From: Bacteroidota bacterium
GTDB taxonomy: Bacteria > Bacteroidota > Bacteroidia > Chitinophagales > Chitinophagaceae
Reading direction: 5' to 3'
Length of the DNA: 5,756 nt
NCBI GenBank assembly: GCA_023429365.1
Contig: JAEYVW010000130.1
Location: 1-5,756, forward strand
Part shown: positions 1 to 5,756 of the stretch, one piece after another
Numbering within the stretch: the first letter of the stretch is position 1
Layout of the letters: every line of letters begins with the position of its first letter
The notes under the pieces: model-generated
The model's input: only the letters and a program-made list of their open reading frames with translations
Databases searched by the model: none
Told to the model about the DNA's origin: nothing
Made by a program: the position numbers and the translations under genes

Positions 1-505
1 CCTGGTAGATGGTATAATTTTCCTCATCAAAGCAAACAAAATATACTCTTTCTATACGATGCTCCGGCTGAAGAAAATCAAATACCGTTTCAATAGCGAC
101 CGTGGCTGCCTGTTTTTTAGGATAGCCATAAATACCGGTACTAATGTTGGGAAATGCGAGACTTTGCAGTTGGTGATCAATGGCCAGCTGCAGGCTGTTG
201 CGATAACAACTGGATAACAGTGCAGGTTCATTACGGAGTCCACTATGCCATACCGGGCCAACCGTATGTATCACGTATTTTGCGGGAAGTTTACCAGCTG
301 TTGTTATTACAGCTTCGCCGGTAGGGCAGCTACCCTGTTTGGCTATTATATCCCTACAGGCAGCCAGTATATCAGGACCGCCTGCACGATGTATGGCGCC
401 ATCAACGCCACCACCACCCATGAGGGAGGAATTGGCCGCATTCACGATGGCATCCACTTTTATCTTGGTAATATCACCCTGTTCCAGGAAAATCCTTTCA
501 AGCAT
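1..505 (-). CDS. ymdB: Macro-domain O-acetyl-ADP-ribose deacetylase (YmdB-like), 3' end cut by window
   Basis: Reading the minus strand from ATG at 505 gives 168 complete codons that run off the window start. The protein is a macro domain close in layout to E. coli YmdB. It has QGDIT near residue 9, [21 protein letters not shown] at about 21-41 with Asn25 and Asp35 at the positions of the YmdB catalytic residues, CPTGEAVIT at about 60-68, HTVGPVW at 80-86, the phosphate-binding loop ISTGIYGYP at 121-129, and CFDEEN near the C-terminus. Known members hydrolyse O-acetyl-ADP-ribose and can remove ADP-ribose from proteins; they are cytosolic. Against the usual length of about 175 residues, only a few C-terminal residues are missing. 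The start is well fixed: an in-frame TAA lies four codons upstream (515-517) and there is no other ATG between. No Shine-Dalgarno sequence is visible. The TonB-like gene lies 82 bp upstream on the same strand, so co-transcription is possible. The exact substrate is inferred from the family. Confidence 0.95.
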   Translation of the reverse strand, partial: MLERIFLEQGDITKIKVDAIVNAANSSLMGGGGVDGAIHRAGGPDILAACRDIIAKQGSCPTGEAVITTAGKLPAKYVIHTVGPVWHSGLRNEPALLSSCYRNSLQLAIDHQLQSLAFPNISTGIYGYPKKQAATVAIETVFDFLQPEHRIERVYFVCFDEENYTIYQ

Positions 506-533
506 TGCCGCAATTTACAGAAAGCAGCAAACA

Positions 534-547
534 AATACCCGGGTATT
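534..547. promoter_or_regulatory. Perfect 14-bp palindrome between the TonB-like and macro-domain genes
   Basis: AATACCCGGGTATT is its own reverse complement. It sits 28 bp upstream of the macro-domain ATG and 40 bp after the TonB-like stop codon. On the minus strand it is followed by TGTTTG, so it could be a weak hairpin terminator with a 5-bp stem and CCGG loop, or an operator for the downstream gene. The stem is short for a terminator. Neither role is shown by the sequence alone. Confidence 0.35.
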
Positions 548-587
548 GAATCGCCGGCTGGAGTAATTAATAACTATCGGTAATTCC

Positions 588-1481
588 TTAACCGCTTACA
601 CGGAAGTTGAACTGAACTGTCACCGTTGATTCGTGATCTGATTTGTTGAATTTAATATTCCGCAGATACTGAATAATGGCATTGCGATATGCTGAACTTG
701 TAGATGATGATCCACGGGCAAAATTCTGAAATGTTCCCTGTCCATCGGGCGATACTTTGATGTCGGCATAAATAGTTGCTTTTGCCAGATCACCTTCAAA
801 AGAGTAGGAGGATACGATTCTCCGGTCACCACGTGTTACACTTGGCCCAACTCCTGATCCGATTCCAGAACCGTGTCCGCCACCGGCACCTGTACCGCTT
901 CCACCACCACTTCCACTGCCATTACCAACGCCACTACCGGTACCAGTTCCGCCAGCCCTGTCGTAGTCTTCCGCAGCGCCACCACCCGTTTTAGTTCCGG
1001 TAGTTGTTTTACCCAACACCGCCTTTGGTTTTGCTGGAGCAGGAGGCAGGGGATCCGGTTTAGGCTCAGTTTTTACGACCGATTTATTTTCATTGATCGT
1101 TTTTGCGTCCGGTTTTGGAATATCTGGTTTTAGAATGGGAGGTGACTCTTTCTCTTCAGGATCCTCAGCCACATCCTTTGCATCATCAAGTGTTCCCGGC
1201 TGGGGTGGTGCAGAAGCCGTACCTTTTTCACCGACAGCCTGTACCGGGTTACCTCCACCACCGCCACCACCGGCCTGTTTGATCTCGATGGGCGGTTCTT
1301 CCGGCAAATTCAACTCAACGAATATTCCTTCATCCGGTGGGGGAGGAATGATCACCGGGATCGTCCAGGTCCAGAAAAACATGAGTAGGAACAACAAGCC
1401 TGCAAAGCCGATCGTTATCATCGTTGCCTGTGTATTTTTCTTTGACTCAAATGATGCAGTCATGGCATAAGTGTTGTTCAT
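588..1481 (-). CDS. TonB-like energy transducer family protein, proline/glycine-rich
   Basis: The 297-residue product has a short cytoplasmic N-terminus, one membrane span at about 21-45 followed by PPPP at 46-49, a run of seven glycines at 71-77, a Pro/Lys/Glu-rich periplasmic spacer at about 91-155, and a Gly/Ser/Thr linker at about 165-213. The C-terminal domain at about 217-297 matches the shape of a TonB C-terminus: IYADIKVSPDGQGTFQNF, then a helix AYRNAIIQYLRNIKFN, then a final strand VTVQFNFRV. TonB proteins carry proton-motive energy from ExbB/ExbD to outer-membrane receptors. This architecture is frequent in Bacteroidota, where such genes usually lie by exbB/exbD. None is visible here: a 389-bp intergenic region lies upstream and a macro-domain gene downstream. 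It may therefore be an orphan transducer or a related envelope protein. The start may be ATG at 1481 or ATG at 1463 (Met7); a TAnnTTTG match touching the first ATG favours the second. The repetitive codons of the Gly/Pro tracts are prone to length variation. Confidence 0.75.
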   Translation of the reverse strand: MNNTYAMTASFESKKNTQATMITIGFAGLLFLLMFFWTWTIPVIIPPPPDEGIFVELNLPEEPPIEIKQAGGGGGGGNPVQAVGEKGTASAPPQPGTLDDAKDVAEDPEEKESPPILKPDIPKPDAKTINENKSVVKTEPKPDPLPPAPAKPKAVLGKTTTGTKTGGGAAEDYDRAGGTGTGSGVGNGSGSGGGSGTGAGGGHGSGIGSGVGPSVTRGDRRIVSSYSFEGDLAKATIYADIKVSPDGQGTFQNFARGSSSTSSAYRNAIIQYLRNIKFNKSDHESTVTVQFNFRVSG

Positions 1482-1482
1482 A

Positions 1483-1490
1483 CAAATCTA
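1483..1490 (-). promoter_or_regulatory. Possible Bacteroidota -7 promoter element (TAGATTTG)
   Basis: On the minus strand TAGATTTG matches the Bacteroidota -7 consensus TAnnTTTG exactly and lies one base before the first ATG of the TonB-like gene. If it is used, transcription would begin at about that ATG, giving a leaderless message or a start at Met7 (1463). No TTG-type -33 element is evident at the right distance, and an exact match is expected a few times by chance over both strands of this window. Confidence 0.25.
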
Positions 1491-1544
1491 CGTTTTGAAT
1501 AATACCTTCTCTAGCGCTACTTTTTCACACCTGTGTATTAACGA

Positions 1545-1557
1545 TGCAAAGTTTGCA
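1545..1557. promoter_or_regulatory. Perfect dyad TGCAAA-G-TTTGCA, possible operator
   Basis: TGCAAAGTTTGCA has two 6-bp arms around one central base, 64 bp upstream of the first ATG of the TonB-like gene. A further TTGCA half-site copy follows at 1562-1566, spaced about ten bases (one helical turn) from the TTGCA that ends the dyad. That arrangement suits a DNA-binding dimer near the promoter. Binding is inferred; no known operator consensus is recognised. Confidence 0.3.
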
Positions 1558-1642
1558 CAACTTGCATAAGCGGGGCCATCAGAAATGTTAATTTTTTGTT
1601 GTGGGAAACCTTAAAAAACTTTTACCAGGGGAATTTTACGGG

Positions 1643-1660
1643 TGTAGCGCATTTGCTACA
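1643..1660. repeat. Inverted repeat TGTAGC-N6-GCTACA
   Basis: Two perfect 6-bp arms (1643-1648 and 1655-1660) flank GCATTT. It is far from both start codons (more than 160 bp from the TonB-like gene and about 210 bp from the CHRD gene). It could be an operator or a small hairpin in a long 5' leader. It is short enough to be chance. Confidence 0.25.
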
Positions 1661-1870
1661 AATATTGCCGCATTTTTTTACCGCACAGACCGATATATAT
1701 ATGCTTTTAAATGTTACCCTGGTGTAAACCTGCGTTCAGATATAGGGATGAATCACTGTAGTTCAGTCTCTCTGGGAATCGTGTTGAAAGTCGCCACGAT
1801 AAGTTCTTAACAATAGGAATGTCTGGTAGCGTTTTTGGACTTAAGTGCATTATTCACAAAAATATTATGT

Positions 1871-2356
1871 ATGAAAAAAACAGCATTGAGCAGAAATTTA
1901 TTTCGGTCTGCAATCGCGTTTGTTGGGATAGCCGGGGTGTTGACACTTGCAGCATGTGATAAGGATGACGACAATATGCCAAACTCGAAATACAAACTTT
2001 CCGGTGATGCATCCGGCGCACAGGAAGTACCAGCGGTGAATACACCAGGTACTGGTACGCTCACAGGTACTTATGATACCACATCCAAATCCCTGATCTA
2101 TACGATCAACTGGACCGGTATTTCAGGGGAAGCTACAGTAGCCCATTTTCATGGACCTGCGGCACCTGGTGAAAATGCACCTCCCATGCAGGACATCCAG
2201 ATCACAACCAATGGTACAGCAGGCACTGCAGCTGATACAATAACCGCTTCCGCGGAATTACACACAGCCCTAATCGCGGGTAATGTTTACTACAATATTC
2301 ATACGGCAGATTATCCCGCCGGTGAGATCCGTGGCCAGGTGAAATTGAAACACTAA
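1871..2356 (+). CDS. CHRD-domain lipoprotein, probably surface-exposed
   Basis: The 161-residue protein begins MKKTALSRNLFRS, continues with a hydrophobic stretch at about 14-27, and has the lipobox LAAC with Cys29 as the lipidation site. The following DKDDDN resembles the Bacteroidota lipoprotein export signal (a Lys followed by acidic residues just after Cys+1), so display on the outer face of the outer membrane is likely. The rest, about 42-159, is one CHRD domain: SGAQEVPAVNTPGTG, then HFHGPA at 92-97, NIHTADYPAGEIRGQ at 142-156. CHRD domains occur in chordin and in many bacterial secreted proteins; their bacterial role is not defined, so I assign none. ATG at 1871 is preferred because it starts a proper signal peptide; an in-frame TTG at 1835 would add twelve residues ahead of the Lys-Lys. 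The gene stands alone on the plus strand, with its own terminator, and converges on the MATE gene. Confidence 0.92.
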   Translation: MKKTALSRNLFRSAIAFVGIAGVLTLAACDKDDDNMPNSKYKLSGDASGAQEVPAVNTPGTGTLTGTYDTTSKSLIYTINWTGISGEATVAHFHGPAAPGENAPPMQDIQITTNGTAGTAADTITASAELHTALIAGNVYYNIHTADYPAGEIRGQVKLKH

Positions 2357-2380
2357 AAGAGTGAGAATTCTTTGATCATA

Positions 2381-2413
2381 CAATACCGGGTTTCGACCTG
2401 GTATTGTTGTTTT
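2381..2413 (+). terminator. Intrinsic terminator of the CHRD gene
   Basis: The arms CAATACCGGG (2381-2390) and CCTGGTATTG (2397-2406) pair over ten positions with a single G-U wobble, around the loop TTTCGA, and are followed by TTGTTTT. It begins 24 bp after the CHRD stop codon. Read on the minus strand the wobble becomes an A-C mismatch and no T-tract follows, so it should act mainly on plus-strand transcripts. Its T-tract reaches into the MATE stop codon. Confidence 0.75.
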
Positions 2414-3752
2414 AGGCCGTAACCTTATTTCTTTTTGTCATCCGTAGAAAACGACTGATCAGAAAAATAGACGCCAGGGTAAGACCTGTTATCAAACCCA
2501 GCCAAATACCTGAAGCTCCCAGGCCGAGAGGAAATGCGAGGATATAACCCAGTGGAAGACCGACTACCCAGTAGGCAATCCCGATCAAAAGCGTAGGAAA
2601 TTTTACATCTTTAATTCCACGTAGCAATCCCGCGCCGATAGCCTGTGTGCTATCGGATATCTGGAATACTGCTGCATACAATAATAGCAACGCCGCCATA
2701 TTCAACACGGCAGTATTATCATTAAAAAGTTTTGGTAGTTGGAATCGAAATACAAAAAAGCTTATAGCGCAAAACATACCATACAGGAGCGCCACGCCCA
2801 ATGTACTTTTACCAATGACCGATATCTTCGGCCAGTCCCTTCTTCCAAACGCATTGCTGACACGAATTGAGCCTGCCTGCGCCAGCCCCATAGATACCAT
2901 AAAAGTAAAGGAAGCGCAACTCAGGGCAATCTGGTGGGACGCCTGCGCAACTGCACTGATAGTACCGATAATTATTCCTGATACCGCAAAAGCTCCTGCT
3001 TCCATTCCAATCTGAAGACTGCTAGGAACACCGATATGCAGTAATTCGTACAATGTTTTCTTTCGAAGTTTCCATTGCCTACTGCTTACAGCCACATATT
3101 TTTTAAACCTGCGGTGTTTCAATATTACAAGACCCAATACAATAAACATGAGCGAACGGGTGATAAGTGTAGCCCATCCGGCGCCGTTTAACTCAAGTCT
3201 TGGGAAACCGAGGTTGCCATATATCAGAAGCCAGTTGAGCAGAATATTTACAGGCATTCCCAACAGTGAAATGATCATGGCTGTTTTGGTATACTCCAGT
3301 CCATCGGCAAATTGCTTTAATGTCATAAACAATAGCATCGGGATGATCGACAGACCCATCAGTTTCATAAACGGTAATGCAAGTGCAACCACTTCAGGAT
3401 CCTGGCCAAGTTGTGTAAGAATGCCCCTGCCAAAAACAAGACCAAGTGAAATGATCACAGCGGTTACGGCACAAAGAATAAATCCATTGTAGAAATAATG
3501 AGATACTAATTGTCCATCCCTGCGGCCATGCGCCATCGATACCATCTGGGAGACGGAAATGGTCATCCCAATACCAAGAACAAAAGGAATATTCATGGCA
3601 TTGATAACAAGTGCAGCCGCGGCCAACTGCTTATAGCTGATCGAGCCTACCATTGCGGCATCAATGATATGCAGCGCCATCTGCGCCAATTCACCAATGA
3701 TGATCGGCAATGCCAATTTGACCGTCCTGGAAGCTTCTTTTCGCATACTCAT
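2412..3752 (-). CDS. MATE family cation-coupled multidrug efflux transporter, NorM-like
   Basis: The 446-residue protein has about twelve hydrophobic segments in two related halves, the full size for the MATE family. It aligns by eye with NorM of Vibrio cholerae: KEASRTVKLALPIIIGELAQ at the start, IIDAAMVG in TM1, ADGLEYTKTAM in the first half, HQIALSCASFTFM and IRVSNAFG in the second, and GLLRGIKD followed by GLPLGYIL near the end. The acidic residues that couple cations in NorM (Asp36, Glu255, Asp371) appear to correspond to Asp31, Glu251 and Asp367 here, so the protein should be active. MATE pumps export cationic drugs and other organic compounds across the inner membrane using Na+ or H+; the substrate here cannot be told. 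The start is ATG at 3752, directly preceded by an in-frame TAA; Met3 is an alternative. It lies 151 bp downstream of the radical SAM gene and may have its own promoter. No regulator gene lies beside it. Confidence 0.96.
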   Translation of the reverse strand: MSMRKEASRTVKLALPIIIGELAQMALHIIDAAMVGSISYKQLAAAALVINAMNIPFVLGIGMTISVSQMVSMAHGRRDGQLVSHYFYNGFILCAVTAVIISLGLVFGRGILTQLGQDPEVVALALPFMKLMGLSIIPMLLFMTLKQFADGLEYTKTAMIISLLGMPVNILLNWLLIYGNLGFPRLELNGAGWATLITRSLMFIVLGLVILKHRRFKKYVAVSSRQWKLRKKTLYELLHIGVPSSLQIGMEAGAFAVSGIIIGTISAVAQASHQIALSCASFTFMVSMGLAQAGSIRVSNAFGRRDWPKISVIGKSTLGVALLYGMFCAISFFVFRFQLPKLFNDNTAVLNMAALLLLYAAVFQISDSTQAIGAGLLRGIKDVKFPTLLIGIAYWVVGLPLGYILAFPLGLGASGIWLGLITGLTLASIFLISRFLRMTKRNKVTA

Positions 3753-3903
3753 TTACACCGGGAAAAAGTAGGCGAAGTTAGGATGAACGCGGAAATATGG
3801 AAAGTACCGATTGTGCGGTTGGTAAATGACAAGTCATGGTGGAATTAAATCAGTCGGAGTTTCACCCAAAAAGTATATGCTTAGTTTAAGACCGCGGTAA
3901 CAA

Positions 3904-5211
3904 TTAGTGAGCGAAATCCAATTCGAAACGGCCTTTGATACGTTCCATAGGAGGGTTGAAATACCCGTATTTAAGATCAGGGAATTCTTCTTTGATCAGT
4001 TCCTGCAATTGTTTTACACCCATGCATTCACCTGTTTCAGTCACACCGATCTTACCCAGGTACCAGTCGGGGTCGATATTGAAATTACGCCATTGGATCA
4101 TTTTCAAACCTGTTTCCATGATCAGGCGCCGGAGTGCTTCATATTCTTCGACACTGTCCGTCATGCCGGGGAACACAAAATAGTTGATCGAGGTCCAGCC
4201 GCCATAGGCGTTTACTATCTTCAGGCTTTCGATGATATCCGAAAAATCATAATTGTTGGGCCGGTAATATGGCATATAAACTTCCCGGCGCGCCGAATTG
4301 GTACTAACGCGGATGGAGTCCAGGCCGGCTTCACATAGTATTTTCACTGCATCGGGTTTTGAGCCGTTTGTATTGATATTGATGCTGCCTTTATTGGTAT
4401 GCTTGCGAATCTCGATGATCGCATCCCGGATAGTTTCCCACATCAGCAGTGGTTCGCCTTCGCAACCCTGGCCAAAACTTACGATAGGATAGGGTGCTGT
4501 TTCCAGGTGTGGTACAGTATATTCGACGATCTCTTCGGGACTGGGCTTGAATCGTAGGCGGTCCTGGGTAGATACAATAGTTTCTTCATCTGGCTGCAGG
4601 GAAATACAACCCACACAATTTGCATTGCAGGCAGGTGAGGCCGGTATCGGGCATTCCCAGCGTCCGAGAAAATAGTTACGGGCTGCGGGGCAATGATAGG
4701 TGAGTGCGCAATTTTTCGCCAGGTGTTCAACCAGCCTGTTATGCGGGTAAGCCTTTAATAATTTTTCAACGCCAAGCTCTACTTTTTGCTGATCGTATCC
4801 CGCGCAGTCCTGGCGTATGTCTGGTTCTATCCGGGTAGCAGGAACATAAAACTTATCATTGTACCAACCTGTCGCGGTATAGCAAAACAAAGGCAGGGTG
4901 GGAGCACCGGGTTCTGCTTCATAAGCCGCGAGGAAAAAACCGGTATGTGCGGGAGGAATAAAAGCCGCCACAGCCCAGCCTTTTTCACACAAACGCATTT
5001 CACCTGTAACAACATCAATACCGATGCCTTTTCGCCTCGGCAATTCATAAAGAGAACCACCTTCCGGCAACTCGATCCATTCATCCGCAGGAACAGGCAA
5101 TGCATCCCATCCACTACGCCCGGTGACATACAGCGAAGTGTCTTCAAAAATATTTCCCTTCCCGTCGGAATAAAGTATATATGGTGATTGCGTCAGCGAC
5201 ATATCATTCAT
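3904..5211 (-). CDS. Radical SAM protein of unknown function with extra cysteines
   Basis: The 435-residue protein carries the radical SAM cluster motif CNANCVGC (Cys195, Cys199, Cys202) unusually far from the N-terminus. The barrel continues with SFGQGCEGEPLL at about 245-256 (the GGE-like SAM-binding strand), ININTNGS at 277-284, and SIRVSTNS at 299-306. Residues 1-130 form a separate region rich in aromatic residues, glycine and proline, with no domain I can name. Before the cluster come Cys136, Cys168, Cys174 and Cys187 (NCALTYHCPAARNYFLGRWE), and later Cys250, Cys293 and Cys396; these could bind an auxiliary iron-sulfur cluster. The motif set SPACNANCVGCISLQP and FGQGCEGEPL recalls uncharacterised radical SAM proteins in other phyla, from memory only. 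The protein looks soluble. ATG at 5211 follows an in-frame TGA at once; ATG at 5202 is an alternative. The membrane-protein gene ends 41 bp upstream, so they may be co-transcribed. No substrate peptide or partner gene is visible. Confidence 0.92.
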   Translation of the reverse strand: MNDMSLTQSPYILYSDGKGNIFEDTSLYVTGRSGWDALPVPADEWIELPEGGSLYELPRRKGIGIDVVTGEMRLCEKGWAVAAFIPPAHTGFFLAAYEAEPGAPTLPLFCYTATGWYNDKFYVPATRIEPDIRQDCAGYDQQKVELGVEKLLKAYPHNRLVEHLAKNCALTYHCPAARNYFLGRWECPIPASPACNANCVGCISLQPDEETIVSTQDRLRFKPSPEEIVEYTVPHLETAPYPIVSFGQGCEGEPLLMWETIRDAIIEIRKHTNKGSININTNGSKPDAVKILCEAGLDSIRVSTNSARREVYMPYYRPNNYDFSDIIESLKIVNAYGGWTSINYFVFPGMTDSVEEYEALRRLIMETGLKMIQWRNFNIDPDWYLGKIGVTETGECMGVKQLQELIKEEFPDLKYGYFNPPMERIKGRFELDFAH

Positions 5212-5229
5212 TATAAATCAAATCTCATT

Positions 5230-5264
5230 ATCCAGCATCCAGCATCCAGCATCTAGTATCCAGC
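5230..5264. repeat. Tandem heptamer array, five units of ATCCAGC
   Basis: Five adjacent 7-bp units read ATCCAGC at 5230-5236, 5237-5243, 5244-5250 and 5258-5264, with a diverged ATCTAGT at 5251-5257. On the coding (minus) strand the unit is GCTGGAT. The array fills most of the gap between two minus-strand genes and runs into the upstream gene, encoding its final Ala-Gly-Tyr and its TAG stop. The units are contiguous with no spacers, so this is not a CRISPR. No second array lies in this window. I recall similar short GCTGGAT-type tandem arrays between genes in Bacteroidota but cannot confirm it here. Confidence 0.88.
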
Positions 5265-5756
5265 AAGCTTCTCCCTGCAAAACTCGTTAAATTCCCTCTC
5301 ATCCACATCTGTTTTATTATTCTCACTGTTTACCATCACCTGCGCGATCCTGTTATTCTTAAAGTCCAATGTAAGCAGGCCGTCTTTTAATACCAGGTTG
5401 TTCAGTTCATCCCACTCAATTTTTCTTTTGGGAAAATTGGGATAAAGAATATTAGCGGGACTTACCTGCACCACCAGGGGTCTGATAGAAACGAGGTAGA
5501 GTAAGGCCATCAGGATAACAATTCCAAGGGCAGCCCAATAACCAGCTTCGACGTAAAAATTCGCGATAAGCAACATCGCGATCAGGCTGCCAAAATTTTT
5601 CTTCATCAGATGGAATATGACCAAAGCTGCGATGACCAGTATAGTCGTCAGGATCGCTGAAACCCGGAGTGAGGGGTCAGTTATTCCCAGCCAAACAACG
5701 AAAACAATGTTTATGAAAATGACAAAAAGCGTAAGGGTTTTATAATGTCTCAGCTT
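5253..5756 (-). CDS. Integral membrane protein with PH-like C-terminal region, 5' end outside window
   Basis: The frame is open from the right edge of the window to TAG at 5253-5255, giving 167 codons. A TTG at 5624 is a possible internal start, but the open hydrophobic frame upstream (LRHYKTLTLFVIFINIVFVV near the edge) indicates a longer gene whose start is probably just outside. Four hydrophobic segments follow one another in two pairs: about 8-25, 34-53, 56-73 and 74-92 of the visible part. The remaining 75 residues look like a small beta-rich PH-like domain (VVQVSPANILYP, then PKRKIEWDELNNLVLKDG, then LLTLDFKNN) ending in a helix (DEREFNEFCREKLAG). This layout is seen in uncharacterised bacterial membrane proteins; I assign no function. 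The last three residues and the stop codon are encoded by the tandem heptamer array. The radical SAM gene starts 41 bp downstream on the same strand. Confidence 0.8.
   Translation of the reverse strand, partial: KLRHYKTLTLFVIFINIVFVVWLGITDPSLRVSAILTTILVIAALVIFHLMKKNFGSLIAMLLIANFYVEAGYWAALGIVILMALLYLVSIRPLVVQVSPANILYPNFPKRKIEWDELNNLVLKDGLLTLDFKNNRIAQVMVNSENNKTDVDEREFNEFCREKLAGY

Larger units (their letters stand above)
1482..1870. other. Divergent intergenic region with no convincing gene
   Basis: This 389-bp stretch separates the divergent TonB-like and CHRD genes and must hold both promoters. It is AT-rich, with T and A runs around 1590-1620 and 1673-1679 and TATATATAT near 1693-1701. The longest open frame (about 1601-1810, plus) has a composition unlike a real protein and no homology I recognise. 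Two short perfect dyads are listed separately. A TTTTTG at 1832-1837 could be a -33 element for the CHRD gene, but no good -7 follows it. Confidence 0.6.

Noticed and set aside
245..583. Plus-strand open frame opposite the macro-domain gene
   Set aside because: It lies almost wholly antisense to a clear macro domain on the minus strand and has no recognisable domain.
1093..1470. Plus-strand open frame rich in Ser, Gly and Pro
   Set aside because: It is the antisense image of the Gly/Pro-rich tracts of the TonB-like gene; repetitive codons keep several frames open.
1601..1810. Possible 69-residue plus-strand gene in the divergent intergenic region
   Set aside because: It has a non-ATG start, no ribosome or promoter signal, unlikely amino-acid composition and no recognised family.
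1835..1870. Upstream TTG start for the CHRD lipoprotein
   Set aside because: It would place twelve residues ahead of a standard MKK signal-peptide start; ATG at 1871 fits a lipoprotein signal far better.
1807..2064. Minus-strand open frame over the start of the CHRD gene
   Set aside because: It overlaps the lipoprotein signal peptide and the CHRD domain, which are unmistakable on the plus strand.
3868..3898. Terminator after the radical SAM gene (ACCGCGGT palindrome and AAGCATATACTT followed by T run, read on the minus strand)
   Set aside because: The stems are too short or mismatched to support a terminator; read-through to the MATE gene remains possible.
3907..4338. 143-residue plus-strand open frame
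   Set aside because: It is antisense to the C-terminal half of the radical SAM gene and shows no protein family.
5230..5264. CRISPR array
   Set aside because: The 7-bp units are contiguous and have no spacers.
5622..5624. TTG at 5624 as the true start of the membrane protein
   Set aside because: The same frame stays open for 44 more codons to the window edge and encodes plausible membrane segments, so the gene is more likely longer.
3904..5756. A RiPP-type biosynthetic cluster (radical SAM, transporter, membrane protein)
   Set aside because: No precursor peptide, leader-binding domain or peptidase is visible, and the MATE gene is separated by 151 bp; co-location alone does not support it.

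Overview
This window looks like chromosomal DNA from a member of the Bacteroidota, most likely a Chitinophagaceae-type organism. The evidence is moderate GC content, start codons with no Shine-Dalgarno sequence upstream, a lipoprotein whose Cys+1 is followed by the Bacteroidota surface-export type signal (C-D-K-D-D-D), and a proline/glycine-rich TonB-like protein of the kind common in that phylum. The genus is an inference. All genes lie on the minus strand except one.

Layout from left to right. (1) Positions 1-505 (-) hold a macro-domain O-acetyl-ADP-ribose deacetylase of the YmdB type that lacks only its extreme C-terminus. (2) An 82-bp gap contains a perfect 14-bp palindrome. (3) Positions 588-1481 (-) encode a TonB-like single-span protein with no ExbB/ExbD in view. 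(4) A 389-bp divergent intergenic region holds two small perfect dyads and no convincing gene. (5) Positions 1871-2356 (+) encode a CHRD-domain lipoprotein followed by a good intrinsic terminator. (6) Positions 2412-3752 (-) encode a complete NorM-like MATE efflux transporter that converges on the CHRD gene. (7) Positions 3904-5211 (-) encode a radical SAM protein with an unassigned N-terminal region and extra cysteines. (8) Positions 5230-5264 carry a five-unit tandem heptamer array that supplies the end of the next gene. (9) Positions 5253-5756 (-) encode an integral membrane protein with a PH-like C-terminal region, open at the window edge.

The right-hand minus-strand genes (membrane protein, then radical SAM, then perhaps MATE after 151 bp) could share a transcript. 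Nothing in the sequence ties them into one pathway. The TonB-like and macro-domain genes could likewise be co-transcribed.

No clear new multi-gene system is visible. The best leads are the heptamer array, in which one diverged repeat unit creates the stop codon of a gene whose frame would otherwise overlap the next start as TAATG, and the radical SAM enzyme of unknown function with a possible auxiliary cluster.
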